Positions 1-5,722 of a stretch of 6,625 bases of DNA are shown here, piece by piece. Position 1 is the first letter of the stretch. Each line of letters opens with the position of its first letter. Under the pieces are notes generated by a model. It was not told the DNA's origin. It saw only the letters and a program-made list of their open reading frames with translations, and searched no databases. Source of the DNA: UBA11606 sp039188975. GTDB taxonomy: Bacteria; Actinomycetota; Acidimicrobiia; Acidimicrobiales; Aldehydirespiratoraceae. A program made the translations under genes and the position numbers. Location: positions 1 to 6,625 of the forward strand of contig JBCCYT010000214.1 in the NCBI GenBank assembly GCA_039188975.1. Direction: 5' to 3'.

Positions 1-448
1 CGCCACTCGCGACGAGGTCGAGGCCGCCGCCCGCACCGCCCAGATCCACGACCGAATCATGGAATTGCCGAACGGCTACGACGCGATCGTTCACGACGAT
101 GCTCGTTTCTCGGGCGGGGAAGCGCAGCGCCTGTCGATCGCTCGGGCGATCCTGGCCGATGCCCCGATCCTCGTGCTCGACGAGGCCACCTCGTTCGCCG
201 ACCCCGAGTCCGAAGCGGCGATCCAAGACGCACTGTCGGCGCTCACTGCCGGTCGGACCTTGATCGTCATCGCTCACCGGCTGTCGACGATCGCCGGTGC
301 CGACCAGATCGTCGTGCTCGACTCGGGATCGGTCGTCGAGCGAGGCACCCATGAGGAGTTGCTCGCCGCCGACGGCCTCTATGCCCGTCAGTGGGCGGCC
401 GATCAGCGCTCGCAACCAGCCGAGATCGGCGGGGAGGTCTCGTCATGA
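1..448 (+). CDS. ABC half-transporter, C-terminal end of the nucleotide-binding domain (partial, IrtA/YbtP-like candidate)
   Basis: Only the last ~149 residues are present. The frame is open from base 2, so the ATG at 59 is internal and the real start lies left of the window. What is visible is the second half of an ABC ATPase domain: helical segment with LPNGYD, signature FSGGEAQRLSIARA, Walker B ILVLDEAT with its catalytic Glu, D-loop SFADPESE, and H-loop VIAHRLST. Walker A and any membrane domain are outside the window. By family knowledge, the LPNGYD...SGGE...DEAT layout belongs to exporter-fold (type IV) ABC proteins that carry membrane and ATPase domains in one chain. The next gene is a complete half-transporter and overlaps this one by 4 nt (ATGA), so the two probably form a heterodimer. 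Context of siderophore-binding lipoproteins and a SIP reductase suggests an IrtAB/YbtPQ-type importer. An exporter of siderophore or another compound cannot be excluded. The ATPase assignment is firm; the substrate is inferred. Confidence 0.93.
   Translation, partial: ATRDEVEAAARTAQIHDRIMELPNGYDAIVHDDARFSGGEAQRLSIARAILADAPILVLDEATSFADPESEAAIQDALSALTAGRTLIVIAHRLSTIAGADQIVVLDSGSVVERGTHEELLAADGLYARQWAADQRSQPAEIGGEVSS
431..437 (+). promoter_or_regulatory. Ribosome binding site for the second ABC half-transporter
   Basis: GGGGAGG lies 7 nt before the ATG at 445, inside the end of the upstream gene. It supports 445 as the true start over the in-frame ATG at 391, which would overlap the upstream gene by 58 nt. 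The ATGA overlap implies coupled translation and about equal amounts of both subunits. Confidence 0.75.
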
Positions 449-2181
449 TCATTCGTCGGCTCCTCAAGATCATCACCGACGACAATGGCGCCCTGCGTCG
501 CTGTGTCTGGCTGTGGACCATCACGGCCGTCCTTCAGGGCATCTCGTTTGCGATCCTCGTCCCCGTCCTTCGTGACCTGCTGGCCGGCGACACCGATGGC
601 GCGTTCACCTGGGTGATCGTGATGCTGGTGATGCTCGTCGTGTACGGCATCGCCCGCTACTACGCCCAGCAGGCCTCGTTCCGGGCCGCCATCGGCCTCT
701 CTCGGGGGCTGTTCCAACGACTTGGCGACAAGATCGCCACGCTGCCCCTCGGGTGGTTTGCGGGCGATCGGGTCGGCTCGCTCGGTCGTTTGACCAGCCA
801 CGGCGTCACCGAGGTGATGGGCGTGCCGGCCCACCTGCTGCGGCCGATCATCACCGGTTTCGTCACCCCCGCGACGCTGGTCATCGCCATCGCCGTGTTC
901 GACTGGCGCCTTGCGCTCGCCACCGCAGCTGCGGCGCCGGTCGCCTGGTTGTCGTACCGATGGTCGACCTCGCTCGTTCGCAAGGCCGATCACGAGGCCC
1001 ACGACGCCGCCGCCGATGCCGGCGGCCGCCTCGTCGAGTTCGCCCAATCCCAGGCGGTGCTGCGAGCCCATGGCCGCACCGTCGACGGCAACGAGACGCT
1101 CGACAACTCGCTCGTCAACTATCGCAACGCCGGTCGCAACCTGTTGACCACCGCCGTGCCCGGCCTCGTGTCGTTCATCTTGGTCATCCAGGCGGCATTC
1201 ACGTTCGTGCTGTTCGTCGGGGTGGCCATCGCCGTCAACGCCACCCTCGATGCGCCCGAGCTGATCGCCGTCCTCGTCTTGATCGTCCGATCGGTCGAGC
1301 CATTGCTGGCCGCCGCCGATGTCGGCGGCGCCCTGTCGATGGCCGACAACACCTTGAACCGAGCCGACACCTTGCTCGACACCGAGGTACTCGCCGACGG
1401 CACTGCGGCCGACGGGTTCGACGAGTTCTCGATCCGCTTCGACCGTGTCTCCTTCGGCTACAACCCGGGCGAGCCGGTTCTGCACGAGCTCGACCTCACG
1501 GTGCCAGCCGGCTCGATGACGGCGATCGTCGGCCCGTCAGGATCGGGCAAGACGACAATCGCTCGTCTGATCGCCCGATTCTGGGATGTCGACTCCGGGA
1601 CCGTGTCGATCGGCGGCACCGACGTGCGGGACGTGTCGATCGAGACGCTGATGGCCAACGTCTCGATCGTGTTCCAGGACTCCTTCCTGTTCTCCGGCAC
1701 GATCGCCGAGAACCTCCGGCTCGCCAAAGCCGACGCGACGCAGGAGGAACTCGATCGGGTCGCCGAACTGTCCCGGCTCGACGAGGTCATCGATCGGCTA
1801 CCCAACGGATGGGAGTCCGATGTGGGTGAGGGCGGCGGTCGCCTTTCCGGTGGCGAACGGCAGCGCGTGTCGATCGCCCGGGCCCTGCTGAAGGACGCGC
1901 CGATCGTGTTGCTCGACGAAGCAACCGCCGCAATCGACCCCCAAAACGAGGTGGCGATCCAAAACGCCATCGACACCATGCGCCACGAACGGACGATCCT
2001 CGTGATCGCCCACCGTCTCCAGACGGTCGTCGGCGCCGACGAAATCGTGGTCCTCGAGGACGGCCACATCGCCGAACGTGGCGATCACGACACCCTCCTC
2101 GCTGAAGACGGCCGGTACACGGCCTTCTGGACGGAACGCCGCCGCGCAGCAGGTTGGCGTCTCGCCCCCGCGAACACCTGA
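445..2181 (+). CDS. ABC half-transporter, permease plus ATPase (IrtB/YbtQ-like candidate)
   Basis: A 578-residue protein, the usual length of an exporter-fold half-transporter. Hydrophobic segments near residues 19-45, 53-75, 132-173 (two spans) and 233-290 (two spans) give about six membrane helices. The ATPase domain follows: Walker A GPSGSGKTT (363-371), Q-loop Gln411, signature LSGGERQ (467-473), Walker B IVLLDE (487-492, catalytic Glu492), D-loop AAID and H-loop His523. All catalytic residues are intact. The start at 445 is chosen for the GGGGAGG site and the ATGA overlap with the previous half-transporter. A substrate-binding lipoprotein follows after 29 nt, so all three are likely cotranscribed. 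Known exporter-fold importers (IrtAB, YbtPQ) take up ferric siderophores as heterodimers of this kind, and import is my inference from the iron-related neighbours. Efflux of a siderophore or drug is the main alternative. Confidence 0.93.
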   Translation: MIIRRLLKIITDDNGALRRCVWLWTITAVLQGISFAILVPVLRDLLAGDTDGAFTWVIVMLVMLVVYGIARYYAQQASFRAAIGLSRGLFQRLGDKIATLPLGWFAGDRVGSLGRLTSHGVTEVMGVPAHLLRPIITGFVTPATLVIAIAVFDWRLALATAAAAPVAWLSYRWSTSLVRKADHEAHDAAADAGGRLVEFAQSQAVLRAHGRTVDGNETLDNSLVNYRNAGRNLLTTAVPGLVSFILVIQAAFTFVLFVGVAIAVNATLDAPELIAVLVLIVRSVEPLLAAADVGGALSMADNTLNRADTLLDTEVLADGTAADGFDEFSIRFDRVSFGYNPGEPVLHELDLTVPAGSMTAIVGPSGSGKTTIARLIARFWDVDSGTVSIGGTDVRDVSIETLMANVSIVFQDSFLFSGTIAENLRLAKADATQEELDRVAELSRLDEVIDRLPNGWESDVGEGGGRLSGGERQRVSIARALLKDAPIVLLDEATAAIDPQNEVAIQNAIDTMRHERTILVIAHRLQTVVGADEIVVLEDGHIAERGDHDTLLAEDGRYTAFWTERRRAAGWRLAPANT

Positions 2182-2210
2182 CACCAAACAACCCTGGAGT
2201 TATCAGAACC

Positions 2211-3347
2211 ATGACCATCACCAGATCCCGCCGCGGCCTTGCTGCACTTGCGGCGCTTTCCCTCTTCGTCGCCGCCTGCGGTGACGACGAAGAAACCTCA
2301 ACCGCATCCGACAGCGCGTCGGCATCAGCGAGCGAGAGCGAGTCGGCATCAGCGTCGGCGTCGGCGAGCGCTTCCGACATGGCCGACGAAGAGACCAGCG
2401 ACTCCGCCAGCGCCTCCGACATGGCCGACGAAGAAGCCAGCGACTCCGCCAGCGCCTCGGAGATGGCCGAGACCGTCGTGGTCGCCGACGTACTCGGCGA
2501 TGTCGAAGTCCCGGTCACCTCAGAAGGGGTCTACGCCCTCGACGAGTTCTCCGGGGTGGCCTTGTTGACCCTCGGCGTGTCACCGGTGCAGGTCGATGCG
2601 TTCTTCCAGGATCCGCTCCTCGGAACGGTGATCGAGTCCGAGGGGGTGACCCTGGAAGGGGCCGGCAGCATCGAGTCGATCGCGGCCGCCCAGCCGCAGC
2701 TGATCGTCGGGGTCGGCCACCCGGTCCACCTCGAGAGTCGGGAACAGCAACTGGGGATCGCGCCCGTCGCAACCCCGGACTTCACGGTCAGCTGGGCCGA
2801 ACAGACCGCCGTGTTCGGCGCCGCGACCGGCACATCGGATCGCGCTGACGCGCTCGTTGCGGTCGTCGAGGGTCGTATCGCCGACCTCGCCGCCCGCATC
2901 GAGGCGGAGGGGCTCGCTGGCTCGCGGATTTCGATCATCCAGCCGTTCGGTCCAGCGTTCTACGCCTACGGACCGACCACCCTGGTCGGCGACATCTCCG
3001 CCCAGCTGGGCTTCACCCGCTCCGAGATCCAGTCCGGCGCTGGCGACTTCGGCTTCATCGAAGTGTCAGAAGAGCTCCTCGGTTCGGAGACCGATGCAGC
3101 CGTCGTGGTCGACATCGACAGTGGCGAGCAAGACGGGTCCTCCATCTTCGACAGTCCCGTGGTCGACACCACCAACGCCACCGCAACCGGTGAAGCCAGC
3201 TACGCCTGGAGCGGCAACCACGCCCTGGCGGCGTGGGTCATCCTCGACGACATGGAGTCGATCATCTTCGGCGACGGCTCCACCACCCAGGTCGACGACA
3301 TTCTCGCCGCATGGCAGGCCCTTCTCGCCGCAGTCGACGCAGCCTGA
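2211..3347 (+). CDS. Iron-siderophore-type ABC substrate-binding lipoprotein 1, with Ser/Ala/Asp repeat linker
   Basis: A 378-residue lipoprotein. The signal peptide has a basic n-region (TRSRRG), a hydrophobic core and lipobox VAAC with the lipidated Cys at 23, so it should be anchored to the outer face of the membrane. Residues 24-87 form an acidic Ser/Ala/Asp/Glu linker containing 14-residue repeats. The rest resembles the TroA-like, FepB/PF01497 class: LLTLGVSP, then SIESIAAAQPQLIVGVGHP, a typical 'based on where the source is' segment, a long helix near the middle and a C-terminal lobe with AWVILDD. The N-terminal part lacks the usual RTVTDALG-type opening, so it is a divergent member. 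The start at 2211 is chosen over the in-frame ATG at 2154 because it puts the signal peptide at the N-terminus and has GGAG 11 nt upstream. It is the last gene of the ABC operon, so it probably feeds that transporter. Ligand unknown: ferric siderophore, heme or a corrinoid are all possible. Confidence 0.9.
   Translation: MTITRSRRGLAALAALSLFVAACGDDEETSTASDSASASASESESASASASASASDMADEETSDSASASDMADEEASDSASASEMAETVVVADVLGDVEVPVTSEGVYALDEFSGVALLTLGVSPVQVDAFFQDPLLGTVIESEGVTLEGAGSIESIAAAQPQLIVGVGHPVHLESREQQLGIAPVATPDFTVSWAEQTAVFGAATGTSDRADALVAVVEGRIADLAARIEAEGLAGSRISIIQPFGPAFYAYGPTTLVGDISAQLGFTRSEIQSGAGDFGFIEVSEELLGSETDAAVVVDIDSGEQDGSSIFDSPVVDTTNATATGEASYAWSGNHALAAWVILDDMESIIFGDGSTTQVDDILAAWQALLAAVDAA
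2364..2471 (+). repeat. In-frame 42-bp tandem repeat, about 2.6 copies, in the lipoprotein linker
   Basis: Copies at 2364-2405 and 2406-2447 match at 38 of 42 bases. A partial third copy occupies 2448-2471. They encode ASASDMADEETSDS, ASASDMADEEASDS and ASASEMAE (residues 52-87). Three of the four differences between the two full copies are silent. The unit is a multiple of three, so copy-number changes would lengthen or shorten the surface tether without breaking the frame. Just upstream (about 2310-2363) is simpler Ser-Ala coding repetition. Confidence 0.85.
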
Positions 3348-3351
3348 GGAC

Positions 3352-3394
3352 GTCCCGGCTCCGCAGCACATGTCCCCCGCTGCGGGGCCGGGGC
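3352..3394. terminator. Strong GC hairpin between convergent genes, likely bidirectional terminator
   Basis: CCCGGCTCCGCAGC at 3354-3367 pairs with GCTGCGGGGCCGGG at 3379-3392 over 14 bp with one G·U, and 3352-3353 can pair with 3393-3394 to give 16 bp. The loop is 11 nt (3368-3378). It starts 5 nt after the stop of the rightward lipoprotein gene and ends 4 nt before the stop of the leftward one, so it sits exactly between converging operons. There is no clear T-run on either side, which is common for actinobacterial terminators. The structure is certain as sequence; termination is inferred. Confidence 0.7.
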
Positions 3395-3398
3395 TATC

Positions 3399-4514
3399 TC
3401 AACCGAAAAGGGGACTCTGATCCGGATCGAACGTCGCCGGGTCGCCGGGCGGCTCGACACCGGCGTCGGGATTGGCTGCGGCAACGAATTCCTGCAGGCC
3501 GTACACGAGCGTGCGGTCCCCGCAGCAGTAGTACTGGCCGAAGCGACTGTCGATCACCTGACCGGCTTGCACCGCGCCGAGGCGTTCCCACGCCGGATCG
3601 GTTCGGTCGGCCGTCGAGGCATTTGCACCGCCCTGATAGATGATCCAGTCCGGATCCTCCTCCAACATCGCCTCCGCACCGATCTCGCCGGTTTCGTAGT
3701 CGAGACAGTCGCCGAGTCCGGTCAGCGCCAGCACATCGCAGAACGGGTTCTCGTCGCCGATGACCTGGTACCCGTCGCCCGGGAAGAGAATGGCGATCGT
3801 GCGAGCTGCCGTCTCGGCGGTGCTGAGCGAGGCAAGGTCGTCGACCATGGTCTCGAGTCGCTCGATCGCAGCAGCCGCCTCGGCGTCTCGGCCGAGCAGT
3901 TGGCCGACGAGATGGAGGTTGTCGAGGTAGGCCTGGAAGCCGGTCGACGACGACTCGCCATACGACGGATGATGGAGATGGAAGACGTTGACGACGCTTT
4001 CCAGATTGGTGAAGAACGGGTCTTCGGGCACCCGCCGCAGGACGAAGTCGATCTCGGCCGCTGACCAGTCCTCGATGTTGTACACGTTCGACGGGATGAA
4101 CGCCGGCGGTCCCTGCGGATAGAACATCGGCGAATCCTCGAAGCCGGCCAACGGCGCACCCGCCCCGATCACGACGCCGAGGGTGGCGTGCAGCTCGTCG
4201 CAACCGGTCCACACGCATCCGACGCTGGCCGGCTGGTCGAGAACGAACTCCCGACCGAGCGCGTCGGTCACCGTGCGGGGGAAGATCGGCTCGGGTGGCG
4301 GATCCTCGGCAGCGCCGTCGGACGCAGCGGGCTCCTCCGATGCGGGCTCCTCGGAGTCAGCAGCGGCGGTCGTGGCCGACTCGCTGCTTTCTTCGGGCTC
4401 TGACGCAGAGCCCGGCGCCTCGGTTTGCGACGATGTTGCGCCGTCGTCGTCTGCACCACATGCGGCGACGAACAGCGCAAGGGCGAGCAGAGTCGGCAGC
4501 CAGCGACGTGACAT
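3399..4514 (-). CDS. Siderophore/heme-type ABC substrate-binding lipoprotein 2, cysteine-rich
   Basis: A 371-residue lipoprotein with signal peptide MSRRWLPTLLALALFVAAC, lipidated Cys19. A Pro/Glu/Ala/Ser acidic linker spans residues 20-76. The binding domain opens with FPRTVTDALGREFVLDQPASV (78-98, a hallmark of the FepB/PF01497 family) and carries an LGV segment near 112-114 and a long helix around 200-230. DPDWIIYQGG (287-296) matches the family's 'DPDvIi' element. Unlike the other two binding proteins here, its mature part has six cysteines (100, 105, 259, 270, 330, 331), plus a His cluster HLHH at 179-182. The start at 4514 is preferred over the in-frame ATG at 4571: it begins the signal peptide directly and has AAAGG 11 nt upstream, while 4571 would overlap the preceding gene. 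It is the second gene of the leftward operon, 46 nt after the previous stop. The family is fairly clear; the ligand is unknown. Confidence 0.9.
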   Translation of the reverse strand: MSRRWLPTLLALALFVAACGADDDGATSSQTEAPGSASEPEESSESATTAAADSEEPASEEPAASDGAAEDPPPEPIFPRTVTDALGREFVLDQPASVGCVWTGCDELHATLGVVIGAGAPLAGFEDSPMFYPQGPPAFIPSNVYNIEDWSAAEIDFVLRRVPEDPFFTNLESVVNVFHLHHPSYGESSSTGFQAYLDNLHLVGQLLGRDAEAAAAIERLETMVDDLASLSTAETAARTIAILFPGDGYQVIGDENPFCDVLALTGLGDCLDYETGEIGAEAMLEEDPDWIIYQGGANASTADRTDPAWERLGAVQAGQVIDSRFGQYYCCGDRTLVYGLQEFVAAANPDAGVEPPGDPATFDPDQSPLFG

Positions 4515-4560
4515 GGCAAGAACAACCTTTCGAGTTGGAAGGAGAGTCGGCGGACGCCGG

Positions 4561-5661
4561 TTACAGGCCAACCTCGGTGAGGATGCCGTCGAGGGTGGCC
4601 GGGATCGACCGTGACGTTTCGAGCACCCAGGAGAACGACTGCTCGGGGCTCAGCACGACGAACCGGTCGGCCTGCACAGCGGGCAGCCGCTGGAACAGCG
4701 GACCGTCGATGAAGTCCTGCACGTTGAAGATGGTGAAGTCGAACACGACGACCCAGTCGGCCTCGTCGAGCACGCCGAGCTGCTCGAGCGAAATCGGGCT
4801 CGTGTCACCGACGATGTCGACCCCGATCTCTGACAACGACAGCGCAGGTCCAGCGCCGAGGCCTTCGTGGTACACCGTGATGTCGGCGCCGAACGGCGAG
4901 ACCAGCGCCAGCTTGGGAGCCGGATCCGGGACTCGCTCGGCGATGGCCGCGATCTCGGCTTCGATCTCGGCGATCGCTTCGAGGGCTCGATCCTCGAGGC
5001 CGAGCGCCTCGCCGAAGATCCGGATCGGCTCTCGCCAGTCCGTCGGATAGGCGTGCCCGATCGTCGGGGCAATGCCGGCGTACTGGTCGTAGTTGTCGTC
5101 GAACTGGTTGGCCTGCCCCACGATCAGGTCCGGTTCGAGTGCGGCCAGCGCTTCGAGACTCAGGCCATCGCCAGCGGTGATGAACGTGTCGATTTCGCCG
5201 ACGTATTCCTGGTTCCACGGGGCAAAGGTTCGCTCCGTCGGCGTGATTGGGTAGTACGACGCTGCTGCGGTCGGCACGACCCCCAGCGCCAGGAGGGCGT
5301 CCATGTCGGCCACGCCAGCCATGGCGACGATCCGCTCAGGCCGGGCCGCAATCTCGGAGACCCCGAGCTCGTGTTCGACCGTTCGTGGAAACGCGGACGC
5401 ATCGATCTCGGCTTCGTCGGCGGCGGCGACCACATCGTCGGCCTGCGTGAGGTCGTCTTGATCGAGGTCCGGGGGAAGCGTGGACGGCGTGGTCGTCGAG
5501 GGAGTCTCGGTGGGGGTGGATGCCGAGTGCGTCGTTGAACCCGACGGCTCCACCCCCACACCTTGGTCGTCGTCGGCATCGCCGCCACACGCCGCAAGTG
5601 CGAGCGCAGCAGCCATGCCGGCGGCGACCACCCTGGAGAAGGGATGACGTCCGAGACTCAT
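4561..5661 (-). CDS. Iron-siderophore-type ABC substrate-binding lipoprotein 3 (FepB-like)
   Basis: A 366-residue lipoprotein. The signal peptide ends in lipobox LAAC with Cys25, followed by a Thr/Ser/Pro and Asp-rich linker (about 26-89). The domain then shows the classic family order: FPRTVEHELG (91-100), PERIVAMAG, DALLALGVVP, LSLEALAALEPDLIVGQAN, the long connecting helix rich in Ala/Glu/Ile, a C-lobe with the DEADWVVVFDF element, and a short final helix. It is the most typical FepB/PF01497 member of the three and has no cysteine beyond the lipid anchor. It is the first gene of the leftward operon, with its start 24 nt from an iron box (5686-5704), so iron-dependent repression is likely. 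AAGG lies 9 nt upstream of the ATG as a possible ribosome site. Its ligand is probably a ferric siderophore, inferred from family and iron box. Which permease it serves is not shown by the sequence; the IrtAB-like pair is the only transporter in view. Confidence 0.93.
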   Translation of the reverse strand: MSLGRHPFSRVVAAGMAAALALAACGGDADDDQGVGVEPSGSTTHSASTPTETPSTTTPSTLPPDLDQDDLTQADDVVAAADEAEIDASAFPRTVEHELGVSEIAARPERIVAMAGVADMDALLALGVVPTAAASYYPITPTERTFAPWNQEYVGEIDTFITAGDGLSLEALAALEPDLIVGQANQFDDNYDQYAGIAPTIGHAYPTDWREPIRIFGEALGLEDRALEAIAEIEAEIAAIAERVPDPAPKLALVSPFGADITVYHEGLGAGPALSLSEIGVDIVGDTSPISLEQLGVLDEADWVVVFDFTIFNVQDFIDGPLFQRLPAVQADRFVVLSPEQSFSWVLETSRSIPATLDGILTEVGL

Positions 5662-5669
5662 CCGATCAG

Positions 5670-5698
5670 ACCTTATCTCGACTCATTAGGTATGCCTA
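5670..5698 (-). promoter_or_regulatory. Candidate promoter of the leftward lipoprotein operon
   Basis: On the minus strand, TAAGGT (5675-5670) fits the TANNNT form of a -10 element. TAGGCA (5698-5693), 17 nt upstream, matches TTGACA at 4 of 6. The -35 would lie inside the iron box, which fits repression by a bound DtxR/IdeR protein. The -10 is only 8 nt from the ATG at 5661, so the transcript would be nearly leaderless. The same bases also resemble a ribosome site (AAGG), so the assignment is tentative. Confidence 0.35.
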
Positions 5699-5704
5699 AC
5701 TCAA
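5686..5704. promoter_or_regulatory. DtxR/IdeR-type iron box between divergent genes
   Basis: TTAGGTATGCCTAACTCAA matches the 19-bp DtxR/IdeR operator TTAGGTTAGCCTAACCTAA at 15 of 19 positions. It contains the inner inverted pair TTAGG...CCTAA (5686-5690 and 5695-5699). It lies in the 61-nt gap between the leftward lipoprotein operon (start 5661) and the rightward DUF2470-SIP gene (start 5723). DtxR/IdeR proteins loaded with Fe(II) bind such boxes and repress iron-uptake genes. One box here could silence both directions when iron is plentiful. Match and position are seen directly; regulator identity and bidirectional action are inferred. Confidence 0.82.
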
Positions 5705-5709
5705 GCGGG

Positions 5710-5715
5710 TACGGT
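5710..5715 (+). promoter_or_regulatory. Candidate -10 element for a leaderless DUF2470-SIP transcript
   Basis: TACGGT fits TANNNT and ends 7 nt before the ATG at 5723. That is the spacing seen for leaderless actinobacterial transcripts, where transcription starts at or beside the start codon. The iron box would cover the -35 region. No good TTGACA-like -35 is visible (TAGGTA at 5687-5692, 3 of 6). An alternative is a normal leader with GGTGA (5713-5717) as a weak ribosome site. Confidence 0.35.
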
Positions 5716-5722
5716 GACGGTC

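Noticed and set aside
403..1485. Long open frame (360 codons) on the minus strand inside the ABC half-transporter gene
   Set aside because: It lies wholly opposite a clear ABC transporter gene. The translation is low-complexity Gly/Asp/Arg/Gln with no recognisable domain, as expected from the complement of GC-rich codons.
753..1829. Overlapping 358-codon plus-strand frame within the ABC gene
   Set aside because: The product is extremely Arg/Pro-rich and has no motifs. It is a frame-shifted shadow of the real gene.
2300..2471. Closely spaced direct repeats that could suggest a CRISPR-like or regulatory array
   Set aside because: There are no spacers, the unit is an exact multiple of three in frame, and it encodes a linker, so it is a coding tandem repeat.
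1787..2518. Minus-strand frame with ALAESL/SSAMSEAL-type repeats
   Set aside because: The repeats are just the antisense reading of the Ser/Ala/Asp linker repeats of the lipoprotein at 2211. It also crosses the ABC gene end.
3567..4064. 165-codon plus-strand frame with protein-like composition opposite lipoprotein 2
   Set aside because: It is antisense to a well-supported lipoprotein gene, has no convincing ribosome site, and looks like a complement shadow.
4515..4560. Possible regulatory element or separate promoter between the two leftward lipoprotein genes (short CGGC/GCCG inverted repeat)
   Set aside because: The stem is only 4-5 bp in a 46-nt gap and there is no iron box or convincing -10/-35. 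An operon with an internal ribosome site explains it better.
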